Below are positions 20,127 through 61,500 of a stretch of 64,000 nt of DNA, one piece after another (position 1 is the first letter of the stretch; each line of letters starts with the position of its first letter). A program made the translations under genes and the position numbers. The notes under the pieces were generated by a model that saw only the letters and a program-made list of their open reading frames with translations, searched no databases and was not told where the DNA came from. The stretch covers positions 37,975,098 to 38,039,097 of the forward strand of contig CM043962.1 of assembly GCA_014529385.2 (NCBI GenBank), read 5' to 3'. Origin of the DNA: Adiantum capillus-veneris. Its lineage: Eukaryota; Streptophyta; Polypodiopsida; Polypodiales; Pteridaceae.

Positions 20127-21289
20127 TGCAAAGTGCAGCGGAAGTGAATGTTGAACTTTGCTCAAGATGAGTGCTCCAAACTGTGCTCAAGGTTCCTTTT
20201 ACTTACGGAAGGGAGAGCCTCCCGTTTCTTTAGTGAGAGAGTGCAATGGACACAAACAAAGTGGTGAACACTGTGAATGAAGGTGTTGAGAGTGAGAGAT
20301 AGAGAGAGAAGAATATGACACCAGAATGTTGTCAAACCCTCCTCCGAAGGCCCCACTCTCTATGGCGAGAGCAGTCTACTATTGATTGCACAAATCTCTA
20401 CAATGCAATGGACTTGCCGACGATGAGGACGACGACGAGACGGGCTGAAATCTGAAAACGCTAATGGCTGAAATCTGCAAATCTTTATCTGTTGAATTCT
20501 GACTCTATGTTGGTGACGACGGGGATGATGATGATGCGACGACGATGCTCTGAAAACGCGATGCTGAAATCTGCGTTTTCCGGGCTGACTCTGCAAACTT
20601 CGGTGGATCTGACCGTGCAGCGAGGATCTACAAGGTGAGATCTGCAAAGTTCGGGGCTGTTCTGTGGTGTCTTGATGCTGAAAACTGAAAACGTTGATGC
20701 TCCTGGGTGTTTTGTCGTGAAGGATCAGCAAAATGTTGAGTGGTCCCGCTGATCCAAAACGCTAGGGCTGATTTTGTGCTGATGCAAAAACGCTATGAAT
20801 CTGCTGTGTCTTGCTGTCGCTGGGGCTGATCTGCAATGCAAAAACGCTAGGTTGTCTGTAGGCTGAAAACGCTAGGTTTACCGTCGTGGAAGGTCTTGCT
20901 GAGAAGGTGCCTGTTGGGTTGTCTGGTCCTTGCCGCCTCTTCTGCTAGAAAGTGCTAGCGCTAGGGTTTCTTATATACTTGTCAAATTGCCCTACCCAGT
21001 TTTCCAAAAAAAGTCACTGATTAATAATAAGTGAAAAATGGCTAAAATATGGAAAATAGATCTATGCACTGTAAAAATGCTCCTGATGGGTTCTGATGGA
21101 AATTTGATGATCATGCTGTGTGCAACCAGAGGATATGCATCTACTCTTAAGTGTCTGGACATGCACGGTCTGCGAATAGACTCACAAAAGTGCCAGAATA
21201 ATTCTTAATCTAGGCTGACTGAACTGAACTTCACCCATGTCATGAAGTAGCTTGTCCACGTACACATAGGGTTAGATGTGCACGTGACA
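20127..21289 (-). repeat. Element K 3' LTR
   Basis: On the - strand it runs from TGTCACGTGCACATC (21289) to ...GCACTTTGCA (20127). It is preceded by the PPT. It contains many short AAAACGCTA/GCTGAAAACGC units and an AGTGAAAAATGGCTAAAAT block conserved in all K LTRs. Confidence 0.88.
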
Positions 21290-21301
21290 TCCCCTCCTTT
21301 T
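21290..21301 (-). promoter_or_regulatory. Element K polypurine tract
   Basis: The - strand sequence AAAAGGAGGGGA abuts the LTR start TGTCACG. This is a clear plus-strand primer. Confidence 0.88.
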
Positions 21302-21618
21302 CAAAGTGAGGTATTGGTACCGAACTGTATGGCATCGAGGGAGATCGCCAACAGCGTCTGGAATCCTGGGAAGGACTCTTCGCCGGCCCACTCTGATGCG
21401 TGGGTCATGCCATACTTGAACTTCATAAAGGTCTGCAACGCTTGCTTCTTTGGGCCGCACTGAAAGCGACACAAAGTCATTTGGCTCCTTCAATGCTTCA
21501 ACTTCGTCCATAGTCACGCGTCTACATTCTTCAAGAATCTCCGAGGATGAAAATTCCTGAAACCACTTCCAATACAAAAACGTGAACATACCCATTCCAT
21601 GTAAAGAAGACTAGAAAA
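21302..21618 (-). other. Element K internal region with short unrecognised ORF
   Basis: A - strand frame of about 107 codons spans nearly the whole interior (21595-21272), starting MGMFTFLYWKWFQEFSSSEI and running into the LTR. It includes EVEALKEPNDFVSL-like and RVGRRRVLPRIPD segments. I recognise no gag, protease or RT motif. It may be a remnant of gag leader or a short private ORF. Confidence 0.5.
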
Positions 21619-21628
21619 GTGATACCAA
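21619..21628 (-). promoter_or_regulatory. Element K primer-binding site
   Basis: The - strand reads TTGGTATCAC directly after the LTR end TTACA. The core TGGTATCA matches the tRNA-iMet complement for eight bases only. Confidence 0.7.
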
Positions 21629-22838
21629 TGTAAGGTGCAGCGGAAGTGAATGTTGAACTTTGCTCAGATGAGTGCTCCGAACTGTGCTCAAGGTTCCTTT
21701 TACTTACGGAAAGGAGAGCCTTCCGTTCCTTTAGTGAGAGAGTGCAATGGACACAAACAAAGTGGTGAACACTGTGAATGAAGGTGCTGAGACTGAGAGA
21801 TACAGAGAGAAGAATACGACACCAGGATGTTGTCAAACCCTCCTCTGAAGGCCCCACTCTCTATGGTGAGAGCGGTCTATATTGATTGCACAAATCTCTA
21901 CAATGCAATGGACTTGCCGACGATGTCGACGACGATGAGGACGACGACGAGACAGGCTGAAATCTGAAAATGGTAATGGCTGAAATCTGCAAATCTTTAT
22001 CTGCTGAATTCTGACTCCATGTTGGTGACGACGGCGATGATGACGATGCGACGACGACGCTCTGAAAACGCAGATGCTGAAATCTGCGTTTTCCGGGCTG
22101 AATCTGCAAACTTCGGTGGATCTGACCATGTGGCGAGGATTTGCTGCGGGGAGGTGAGATCTGCAAAGTTCGGGGCTGTTCTGCGGTGTTTTGATACTGA
22201 AAACTGAAAACGCTGATGCTCCTGGGTGTTTTGTCGCGAAGGATTTGCAAAATGTTGAGTGGTCCTGCTGATCCAAAACGCTAGGGCTGATTCTGTGTTG
22301 GTGCAAAAACGCTATGGATCTACTGTGTCTTGCTGTCTCGCCGGGGTTGATCTGCAATGCAAAAACGCCAGGGGTTGGATTGAGGCATAAATGCTAGGTT
22401 GTCTGTAGGCTGAAAACGCTAGGTTTACCGCCGTGGAAGGTCTTGCTGAGAAGGTGCCTCTTGGATGTCTGGTCCCTGCCGCCTCTTCTGCTAGAAAGTT
22501 CTAGCGCTAGGGTTTCTTATATACTTCCTTGTCAAATTGACCTACCCAGTTTCCCAACAAAAGTCACTTATTAATAATAAGTGAAAAATGGCTAAAATAG
22601 GGAAATTAGGTCTATGCACTGTAAAAATGCTCCTGATGGGTTCTGATGGAAATCTGATGATCATGCTGTGTGCAACCAAAGGATATGCATCTACTCTAAG
22701 TGTCTGGACATGCACGGTCTGCGGACAGACTCACAAAAGTGCTATAATACTTCCTAATCTAGGTTGACTGAACTGAACTTAACCCATGTCATGAAGTAGC
22801 TTGTCCACGTACACATAGGGTTAGATGTGCCCGTGACA
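21629..22838 (-). repeat. Element K 5' LTR
   Basis: It is closely similar to the left LTR along its full length (for example the TTGCTCA...GTGCTCC block at 21660 and the GGTGCCTC...GTCTGGTCC block at 22455), with scattered substitutions and a few small indels. It is 47 bp longer than its partner. Confidence 0.88.
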
Positions 22839-24740
22839 CGTGTTTTCTGGGTTGCATATTGAGACTCCCCTGTAAATAACTGCTGCGCGAGCGTTTTGAA
22901 ACACCTTGGATCTAAGAGGCCTTGCAGGTGCTATTCCCAGGTGCATTTTGAGACGCCTTGGCTAGGAGAGCACATATGAGGCAGTTAGTTTTCCTTGCTC
23001 TTTGCACCATTAAAGCCCCTTGGAGGGCTTGTGAGGTATAAGGCTTGGAAACTTTTGAAGGCGAAGATAAACCAATACCAAGTCATGGCTATGGAAAGAG
23101 GATTGACCAACACCCAGCTAGCAGCCTATGCTCGTGTCATGAGGACGTGGCAATTGCTAACCTTAGTTGTTGGTTTCTTTCCAATGAGTTCTGTTTTATT
23201 TTTGAGACCCTCTTTTTGAAGTTGCAAATGGTCAGACATTGTATGGCCAATGTGAACAGTAGTTTCACCCGCAGACGGGAAGTTGGTCGGCATTAGAACT
23301 CGTAAAGTAAAAGGATGTCTAGGCTCAATTTAAGATCATGTAGGTCCCCCCATCGCACTGAGCAAGTTGGTGGATACTAGGAAGTGAACTCAATAAAGGC
23401 ATAAAGTCAAGGTGGGATCACCAACAGAAAGTATCGGACAGTTGGGTCACATTGCACTTTTGGATGCGGTCACAATGAGGAGAGATGGTTAGAAGACCAG
23501 TGGGAGCCCAACGGAAGCATCTCCTAAAATTTAGGGAACTGCTATTTTGTCATTAGCTTCAGAATGACAAGGGAAACGTTTTATTACTCTCTGCTGCAAA
23601 GTCAACTGATGCACCAGTTGAGAGATTTTTAAGCAGGAAGCCCAATGCGGGGAAATTGCATTCACGAGTGCCAAGTGGCACTTTTTGGCCAATTTACCAA
23701 GTTTGGGAAAATAGAACTCGTAACTGACTTGTTGGAGCAGTTTTGGAGGCTGATAACTGTGATTTTCAGCCATTTCTCTCCATTTTTGAGCTTCCCATGA
23801 CTTTACCTAGGACCAAGGAGCTCATTTTCAACATTGGAAGGCATCAGATGCGTGTTTATAGGGCTGTTTTGCTGCGTTTTCAGCGATACGCAGGTTTTGG
23901 CAGCCATGGAAATCTTCCCCTTTTGCATCTATTTGTTCCACAGATGCATTACAGGTAAAGCGCAGAAGAGGGGGCGCTCGATTTATGCTGGGGGGATGCT
24001 TCATTGAGAACCTATCACAGGTTAAGAGCTATGGAGTGCTTTCTTTCCCTCTCATGTACATTGTGGTGCTAGGAGTGATGCCCTGCACACTACACACTGC
24101 TCTCTCTCTCTCCCCTACGTGGAGTTATGTGATGCCCCACAAGAGGGCTCTTCATTTGACTGATGTACAGTTGTGTGGGTTCATGCTTTTGTGCTGAGGC
24201 AAGAGCCTCCTTGAGCAGGAACAGGGTTAGCTAACTGCTACGGGTCATAACCTCACCGTACAGGTGCGTTTTCAGCGCTGTGTATGCTCTGTAAATTGAC
24301 TGCTTTTCAGCCATACGGACACCAGAACCCTTGGGAATAGTGCCCGATTGACAAAGGACAGCTAGGGGACTGTTTAGGACTGAAAACAGGGCAAAAACCA
24401 GTAAATACAGCGTGCTGAATTTATTGTTTTGGGTAGGAATCAGAGGGTTTATGCCAGTGGAAGTGAGTTCTAGCAAGGGATTTGGTTTCGTGCAAGTTTC
24501 GGGGCTGTTATGTTACCGAAATTTGGTCAAAACTGGTAGTATCTAGCGGGATATTATTAAAGGATTCCCAAGACTCTACTTTGTAATTTACCCTCTCAAA
24601 GTATAAAGAAATACCGAAAGGGGCGCCAATTTTGGGGCCTACAGGTTGTCGGCATCTGCTCGGAGCATTCTAGCTTCCGAGCCTTCTGTGTACTTACATG
24701 TTAATTCCCGTCGCAGGTTACCTTTGCAAAGTGCTCTGTG
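22839..24740 (+). repeat. LTR-like repeat F2
   Basis: F2 is the diverged partner of F1. Its homology is clearest from 23225 to about 24735 and ends in the core TATAAAGAAATACCGAAAGG (24602-24621) and GGGGCCTACAGG. The first 380 bp have no counterpart in F1. Element K sits just upstream. No coding region is convincing; the short open frames here have no domain. Confidence 0.55.
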
Positions 24741-25304
24741 TGTGTGTGTGTGTCTAAAGTAAAGAATTTGGGGTGAAAGCCAAAGCCTACCGCCCCACGG
24801 GCCGGTTTTAGCTCGACAGAAGTTCTCAAGGAAACCGTCAATTTGTTTGGCTGGAGATTGTAAAGCCAAGAGCGTATGCACAAGTTCGCTAGAGAATAGA
24901 GGCAAGGGCAAGCTTGACAAGGACGACAGTAATAATGCTTAGTTAGCTCACGAGGTTCGAGAGCTGTTGTTATAAATGCGAGAAGACGCTTTGTTTGGCT
25001 CAAGAATCCGAAGCCAAAGGCAAAAACAAGAATTCACATGAGGACAAATGCAGAGGCAAGCTAGATAGAGATAACGGTGATAAAGATTTGACAGAGGAGA
25101 TTGGCATGGCACATGTGGTGGCGGCCACAATGGTCATGATGCCAGATTTCTAGTTAGTTGGCAATTGCCACAACTATCTTCAGCCAGAGAGAGGCTTGTA
25201 AGTGGCAGAGAGGGGCAAAAATAAAGCTCGCTACAACAATTGGCAGCTGGGGGGTGTGTATTTTGCCACCACAGTTTCTATGGATGATTCCTTTGTATCG
25301 TTTG
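24741..25304. other. Unassigned sequence with diverged tandem duplication
   Basis: No gene is seen. After a short (TG)n run, two related segments (about 24838-24945 and 24988-25090) share TTTGTTTGGCT...AAGCCAA...GAGGCAAG in order, which suggests an old tandem duplication of roughly 150 bp. Confidence 0.5.
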
Positions 25305-26443
25305 TGTAAGGCGCAGCGGAATGAATGTTTGAACTTTGCTCAAGATGAGTGCTCCGAATTGTGCTCAAGGTTCCTTTTTGTTCTTATGGAAGGGAGAGCC
25401 TTCCGTTCTTAATGAGAGAGTGCAATGATCACAAACAAGTGAATGGACACTGTGCGTGAAAGTGTATGAGACTGAGAGATAGAGAGAGAAGAGAATACGA
25501 CACAAGAGACGCTGTAAAACCCTCCTCCGAAGGCCCCACTCTCGTTGGCGAGAGTGGTCTACTATTGATTGCACAAACTGGTACAAAGTGGATGCATGTG
25601 ACTGATGCAAGTCTAAGCTAGATTGATGTTGGCGACGGGGATGGCTAGACCGATCTAAGGGCTGAAAATGGGTGCTCTTGTCCTGCTGTCCAAAAACGCC
25701 AAGGGCTGAAATCTGCTGCTGAAAACGCAAGGAAAAACGCTGGTTTGCTGGTCTTTACTTGCTGAAATTCTGCTGCTGTTATGAGGTTGAAATTGCTATG
25801 GAAAGGGGGGCGACAATGGCCTGCTGAAAACGCCAATGGTTGAGATTTGTGGCGTTGGGTGCTTGGATGAAAAACGCTAGGGTTGAGAGGTCTTGGTGAT
25901 GAAGCTATGGCTGAAAACGCCAAGTGCTGGAATCTGATGGCGAGGGTGACTTGCTGATGAAAAACGCTAGGTGAAGGGTGTCTTGCTTGGAGGGAAAACG
26001 CCACCAAGGGGAGGATCTTGCTGAGAAGTTGCCTGTTGAGCAAGGTGCTCTTGTTGCCTCTTCTGCCAATTAGTGCTAGCCTAGGTTTGCTTATATACAA
26101 ACTTACTCAATTTGCCCTACCTACTTTCCAACAAAAGTCACTTAAAAATAATAAGTGAAAAATGTCAAAAATAGGGAAAATAGGTTTAATGCACTGGAAA
26201 ATTCCCTTGAAGGATTCTGATGGGTTCTGATGGGAATGCTTATGATCATGCTGTGTGCAACCAGAGGATATGAATCTATACTAAGTGCCTGGGCATGCAC
26301 GGTCTGCGAACAGACTCACAAAAGTGCCAGAACACTTCCTATTCTAGACTGACTTGATTGAACTGAACCCTGGTCATGCTGTAGCTTGTCCACGGACACA
26401 TAGGATTGGATGTGACACATAGGATTGGATGTGTCACGTGACA
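25305..26443 (-). mobile_element. Solo LTR of element K family
   Basis: On the - strand it runs from TGTCACGTGACACATCC (26443) to the end GCGCCTTACA (25305). Flanks gtttg (25300-25304) and atttg (26444-26448) match at four of five bases. No PBS, PPT or internal region follows, so unequal recombination has removed the rest of the element. The outer end carries a small tandem duplication (ACATAGGATTGGATGTG twice). Confidence 0.85.
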
Positions 26444-27522
26444 ATTTGGCTCTGCCTGTCACCTTTCTTGGGTTGTTTGAGTTTTGTGATCGTGGGTATC
26501 CTTTGCTTCGTTGCTTTGGGGTTTGAGTCGTTTGGATTTGTTTCTTTCTTTTCCTTTCTTTGCTTTATTTTGTGTTTTTTCCCTTTTAAGGGGTTGGATT
26601 CTTGTTTTCTCCAATGTTTCCATGGAGGCTCCCCTTGGCACGATTCCTCGTCCTAAAATCTTGTCCTCTTGGTTCACTTTCTCCTTTGGGAATTTATCAG
26701 GGGCACCTTGAGCAAGTGGACAAAGTTGTTAGATGGGAATCTGGTTGAAGGCACCCATAGTGGGGGTTCTACGTTTGCGACATCCAAATTGAGGCAGTAA
26801 TCTTAATAACTTCGATAACCGTGCTTGTGTTTAATAGATTCGACAAGGAGGGGCGGGGGAAATAGTAGGAGTTAAACTACTTATTTATACCTACTCTTGG
26901 GCACTGACGACGTGAGTAGGGATGTCATAGCTGTTGTCCAAGCTATGCATGAGAAAGGTGATAATCTTATTCTTCCTGTTTGGACAAGCAGCGAAGTTGA
27001 GGTCACATATTGTCAAGTTTGGATCTTTGCTCTTCGTAGGTTTGTAGTAGTATTCATTTTTCGATTTCGTATTTAGCTTACCTGAGGACTTAAAATGGTG
27101 TTCTTTTAGAAGTTGTTGTGTGAAGTTTGATTTCTAGGATTACATTTTTAAGATGTCTTATCCTTTTTTGCTTAAAGTTGAGTACTTGTTTTAAGCCAAG
27201 TAAGTTGCGTCAACTTATTTTACGCATGCCTTTTCTAAAACATTTTTAAGTTAATAATGTTTTGTTTTATCTAGTTTTGTTTCGTAGCAAACAAAGTGAT
27301 TTAGTTAGTTTGTTGTTTGTTTTTGTTTTTTCTTTTCTTTTCTTGTGTCCCAAGCTTGCTTTTATAGTTTTATGAGTGCTTTATTCCCTCTTACAATTCG
27401 TGAGTTCAGACTATTCTGAACTTATGAAGGTCTATATGACCAAATCATGCAAGTCACAAGAGTTCAGGTTGTGTAGCTCATGGGAAATTGACGTTTCTTT
27501 TTGTTTGGTCGAATTTTGCTAG
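26444..27522. other. Sequence upstream of first recognised TKI1-like exon
   Basis: This is T-rich, low-coding sequence typical of a plant intron or 5' region. A conserved exon starts at 27523 mid-codon, so at least one earlier exon must exist; I cannot identify it here with confidence. No transposon signature is visible. Confidence 0.5.
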
Positions 27523-57421
<29,899 letters not shown>

Positions 57422-57721
57422 GTAAGTTGAATTTTGTTGACAATCCAGCGTCCTAGGTCAGATTTATGCAAAATTAATATGAAATAGAAAGTTGCTTGAG
57501 AAAAATTATCTGAAGGAGGCAGGCCTGATGGTATTGAAGAATGGCAATAAAGATCAGAATGAATATGCAACACAATTATTTGAAAGAGACACTTACAGAA
57601 AGGCTGTTAGCTATTAAAGTTTTGCTGACAGTGAAGACTTTTCATATCACGTGAATGCCTAATTAGTGAATATTTTGTCTTGCACTTTTACAGGGTGAAT
57701 TGAATTCTTTAATATGTGTGT

Positions 57722-57755
<34 letters not shown>

Positions 57756-57910
57756 TTCCCCTCCCTCTGTAAGTCTTCTTCTTTCTCTATCATTCTCTCT
57801 TCTCTCTCTAGTCTATTGCACATCTCTCTCATGAAGTACAAGGAACCTTGAGTTCGCACTGAGCACACATTGTGAGCAATCACCATTAATCACTTCCACT
57901 ACACATAACA
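57422..57910 (+). repeat. Intron start followed by probable LTR of element M
   Basis: After the donor GTAAGTTG there is about 240 bp of ordinary intron-like sequence. The part ending CACTACACATAACA at 57910 directly precedes a PBS, so an LTR must end there. Its start is not clear; it contains a 32-C tract (57724-57755) and CT-rich sequence. It lacks the GAAATACCG core. Confidence 0.5.
57724..57755. repeat. Poly-C tract (32 nt)
   Basis: The longest homopolymer in the window: 32 C in a row inside the probable M LTR. Confidence 0.95.
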
Positions 57911-57923
57911 TTGGCATCAGAGC
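57911..57923 (+). promoter_or_regulatory. Element M primer-binding site
   Basis: TTGGCATCAGAGC, a tRNA-iMet type site with T to C at one position. Confidence 0.7.
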
Positions 57924-57984
57924 TCTTTGGCAGTGTTCGGTATCATTACTCAAGAAAAGAACCTAATGAACCTCTCATATTTAT

Positions 57985-59490
57985 TTTCTCAAAGAATCTT
58001 TGTGTCCTTGCCGCCACTCCCACCCTTAGTCCCTCGCGCATCGAGCACGCTCCCGTCTTGATCGCTTGTCTGAAGGGCCATTAAGCCATAAAAGAACCAC
58101 TTATTTTTTTTTCTTGTTTGAGATTGCACGTAACTCAAGAGCACTTGGACTTGTCGATCGCTCTAATCTGTGTTTTTGAAGAGTAGTAGATAACCCAAAA
58201 AAGAAGGGCTTGTCTAGTCTCCCCTTGTTCCTCTTTTCCACTTATTGAGAGTGGACCTTGCACATTCGGCACGCTAATCAACGTGAGGTGGGAAAAAGAA
58301 ACCTTGGTGTGAGCGCAAGGAAGCTAAGGGATGCACTCGTAGGAAGAAGTTGAGCTTGGGGTAAGAGAAAAGCCTTCTTCAACGTAGATTGCAAGTAGTA
58401 ACAAGTACTAAGAACACGGAGTACCCCAAGTACCCCAGTACCCGAGTGCTCAGTGCATGGTCATCACCCGAGGCGGAATGGATACTTTGCGTGATGGTGA
58501 TGAGAATGGAATTGGAGAAGAAATCCTTACATCGGGAGGACCATTTCCGGTCCTCCTTGTCTCCATCTACATCACGGATTGCACCAAATTCTATGGAGGA
58601 TTTGATAAAGTCCATGATGGAGATGATGCTACAACAAGAGGCTCAACGAGCCGCAGCCGAAAGGGAAAGGGAAGCTCAACGAGATGAAGTCAAAAGAAGC
58701 GATTTGCAGCCGAAAGGGAAAGGGAAGCTCAGCGAGCTGAAGTCGAAACGGGAAAGGAAGCTCAGTGAGTTGTAGTGGAAAGGGAAAAGTATGCTTAGCA
58801 AGCCGAATACAAAAGGGAAAGGACCCTCAGCAGACCGTTGTGGAAAGAGAACACATGGCTCTAGAGAGAGAATGCGAAGCTCAACGCACAGCGATTGAAG
58901 AGAAGAGGACAACTATGGAGCTAGACTCGAGGTGCTTCGAGACAAATGCATGCAAGACTTGGTCCTGCACGTGTTCTTCTCGAAGAGCGATCCACTCAAG
59001 GAGGTTGGCAAGTCATCACGTAGACAAGGTAGAGATGATGACTCCCAACAATGTAGTCACTAAAAAGTTGGCTTCTGTAAGTACCATGGTAGGATGGATG
59101 CATTGATAATTTATTCTTGGTTGCATCAATTTAACGCTTATTTTGCTACTAACAAGAAAACAAATAATAGTAAAGTTTTGACTGCTGTCACATGCATCTA
59201 TCGGGTGATGCCATTAATTGGTATAAGCCTGGCAAGAGGCACAATTGGCGGAACATCTTGAGAATGCCACGGATGGCAAACTACTGTCTTATAGTTGGGT
59301 GGACTTTCAAGGTAAGCTCAAGGCTTGTTTATGCCGTAGTACCTTGATCAGTTGAAAAAGGATAGGAGAGGCCTTAAGGAAGAAGGGTCATTTTCTAACC
59401 GTATTTTGCAGATTGGTGTGCATTTGCGTAAGTCGGGATGAGGATCGCAAGGAGGCTTTCCTCTCCCCCCCCCCCCCCCCCCCAAAGAGA
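57985..59490 (+). pseudogene. Element M: leader and degenerate Gag
   Basis: The leader (57985-58105) shares CACTCCCACCCTTAG...CGCGCATCGAGCACGCTC with elements H and L. A frame then gives RIAPNSMEDLIKSMMEMMLQ followed by QEAQRAAAEREREAQRDEVK, a charged coiled coil encoded by tandem GCCGAAAGGGAAAGGGAAGC units (58650-58860). Farther on, WYKPGKRHNWRN (59220) may be capsid. Many stops. It looks like Gypsy Gag by position and composition; no RT or protease follows. Confidence 0.55.
59465..59483. repeat. Poly-C tract (19 nt)
   Basis: Nineteen C in a row downstream of the M gag remnant. Confidence 0.9.
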
Positions 59491-59914
59491 TAAATCCTTC
59501 CATCAGTTAATAAAACTGTGCAATGGGCTATAACTTGCCCCTACTAGAGAGGGCTACATCAAGATGTAGGGAGACTCTCCCAATGAGAAAGTAAGATATG
59601 TGCAATGACGGCTAAATCAAGAGATGGGAGAAGGAAACAACCACATTCGTGGATGGTATTGCCATCTAGGCGCTCCATGAACCATAGTGAAGGAGGGCCC
59701 CGATTGCCAAAGTTGCAGGAAGGCCTCGCGGCACTCTCGCATGTGGTTGGAGCTGCTTGGAGACTCTCAAACTGTCCCTCCAGTGTATGGATTCCACCCA
59801 GATGTCACATATAGTCTCCGTTGGAAAGACGAGTCAAGCCTTCAAGATGCAGAAGCATTGGGCTTTTCAGATGAACCAAAGTGTCAGGATGTAAATGAGC
59901 TCCCAACAACACTC
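59491..59914 (+). other. Unassigned segment with an open frame interrupted by a solo LTR
   Basis: A + frame (59687 onward) reads VYGFHPDVTYSLRWKDESSL and AEALGFSDEPKCQDVNELPT. Across the solo LTR (TSD cactc) the same frame continues LYLCSSLAALSYHNHPAD and stops at 60617. I recognise no family. It could be host or transposon sequence. Confidence 0.4.
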
Positions 59915-60559
59915 TGTCACAAACTGCTGACGTGTCAAAGCCTTGAAGAATGGAGCCAACTTGCAGATCCTAGCTGAGGGGCCTAAACCCTAAGAAGAAG
60001 AAGTCCTACTAACTTATGGGGACCCCGTTGATGGGGCCCCAAGTGACATAAAGAATTAGAATAAAGCTGGACCCTCACACACACACACACAACGTGGAAC
60101 TGATGACGTGGCAGATTTCCAAAAATTACACTGATGTAGCACACTGTATGGATTTCCGCGTTTTGTGTTGACTATTGACGTGGCAGTTGTACGGAATTTT
60201 GCAAAACGCCTTGGCAGCTTTTTGGCATTGCTTTTGGACCAGAAGCTTTTGAGTTCTGAAGTCTTTTCATTGTAACTGCTTTTCAAGCCAAGGGCCTTTA
60301 ATATGTGCTAAGGGCTCATTCTTTGGCATGCTTCCTGGAGAAGGTGCAGAGTCTAGAGTTTCGGCTTGTACAGTGTTGATGCAATATAAAGAAATACCGA
60401 AAGGGGCGCCAAGGTTTGGGGCCAATACTCTCTGGGGTGGAATTTTGCCACTCCATGTTGCGTGTGCTCTCTCTCTATTTCAGTTCAATTGTTATTGAAG
60501 TGCTAAAAGTCTGTTCAGTCTGTTCTTTTCTATTGGCACATGGTGCCCGTCTTGTGACA
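59915..60559 (+). mobile_element. Solo LTR (Gypsy, element L family), perfect TSD
   Basis: TGTCACAAACTGCTGACGTG at the start and CCCGTCTTGTGACA at the end, flanked by CACTC at 59910-59914 and 60560-60564. It is very similar to the 5' LTR of element L. It has the core ATATAAAGAAATACCGAAAG at 60384. No internal region follows. Confidence 0.94.
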
Positions 60560-60653
60560 CACTCTATCTCTGCTCCTCTCTTGCAGCACTCTCGTATCAC
60601 AATCATCCTGCTGACTGAAGCCATCTCAAAACGAAGTGCAGGGCCCATGAGGT
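60560..60653. other. Spacer between solo LTR and element L
   Basis: About 90 bp of unique sequence, the continuation of the target site of the solo LTR. It ends GAGGT, the predicted target duplicate of element L. Confidence 0.6.
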
Positions 60654-61285
60654 TGTCACAAACTGCTGACGTGTCAAGTCATTAAAGAACGGAGCTACCA
60701 ATCGAGGGGCTTAAACCCTAGAAGAAGCAAAAGCAACAAAAGAAGCAAAAGCAATATAAGGATCTTACGTTGGCCTGCTGATGTGGCAGAGCCGTACGAA
60801 ATCCCTCATTTTACGTTGACATGCTGACATGACAACTGTACGGACAACCCGAAAATTGCGCTGATCTGTTGACATGGCAGCTTGTACGGATTTTTGCGAT
60901 TTGGGCTGCTGACATGGCAGTTGTACGGATTTCCGTAAATCACTATGGCAGCTTTTGGGACCGGATGCTTTTGAGTTTGAAGGTTTTTTATGTAAACTGC
61001 TTTTGGGCCTAGGGCCTTTAAATATGAGGCCATACATGGGCTCATTCTCGGGCATGCTTCTAGACGAAGGTGCAGAGAATGGAGTACCGACTTGTACTTT
61101 GATGATGCAATATAAAGAAGTACTGAAAGGGGCGCCAAGGTTTGGGGTCAATACTCTTTGGGGTGGAATTCCGCCACTCCGTATCGCGTGTGCTCTCTCT
61201 CTATTTCAGTTCAATTGTTATTGAAGTGCTTAAAGTCTGTTCAGTATGTTCTTTTCTATTGGCACGTGGTGCCCGTCTTGTGACA
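60654..61285 (+). repeat. Element L 5' LTR (632 bp)
   Basis: TGTCACAAACTGCTGACGTG at the start and CCCGTCTTGTGACA at the end. Core AATATAAAGAAGTACTGAAA near 61108. Its U3 TGACATGGCA units correspond to TGACGTGGCA in relatives, consistent with decay of CpG by C to T change. Confidence 0.93.
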
Positions 61286-61286
61286 G

Positions 61287-61298
61287 TGGTATCAGAGC
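61287..61298 (+). promoter_or_regulatory. Element L primer-binding site
   Basis: TGGTATCAGAGC one base after the LTR end. Confidence 0.95.
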
Positions 61299-61367
61299 AT
61301 CAGGCGTGTGCTTTTCTGAAAGCATACTGGTCCTACAAAAGAGCAGACAAAGCTACTGGAATTTTAC

Positions 61368-61500
61368 TTGAAGTATCTTTGGGTCCCGACCCCGGACTTA
61401 TTAGTCACTCCCACCCTTACTTCATCGCGCATTGGGCGTGCTCCGGTCTTCATCGCTCTGTCTTACAGGGCATAAGCCATAAAGAACCCAAGACATGGAA
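61368..61500 (+). promoter_or_regulatory. Conserved leader (element L)
   Basis: TCCCGACCCCGGACTTATTA, GTCACTCCCACCCTTAC and CATCGCTCTGTCTTACAGGG match element H (43490-43590) base for base in long stretches, although the gag genes that follow differ. Confidence 0.6.

Larger units (their letters stand above)
20127..22838 (-). mobile_element. Element K: complete non-autonomous LTR retrotransposon (2.7 kb)
   Basis: It has two long LTRs (20127-21289 and 21629-22838), a PBS at the inner edge of the right LTR, a polypurine tract at the inner edge of the left LTR, and only 339 bp between them. Flanks cgtgc (20122-20126) and cgtgt (22839-22843) agree at four of five bases, as expected for an aged target duplication. 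With no room for gag-pol it must be mobilised in trans. The LTRs are too long (about 1.2 kb) for a typical TRIM, so it resembles a small LARD-type or deletion derivative. Two solo LTRs of the family lie at 25305 and 50218. Confidence 0.88.

Noticed and set aside
26429-26656. A hydrophobic 75-residue ORF as a small membrane protein
   Set aside because: It is T-rich non-coding sequence starting inside a solo LTR; the phenylalanine and leucine content follows from base composition.
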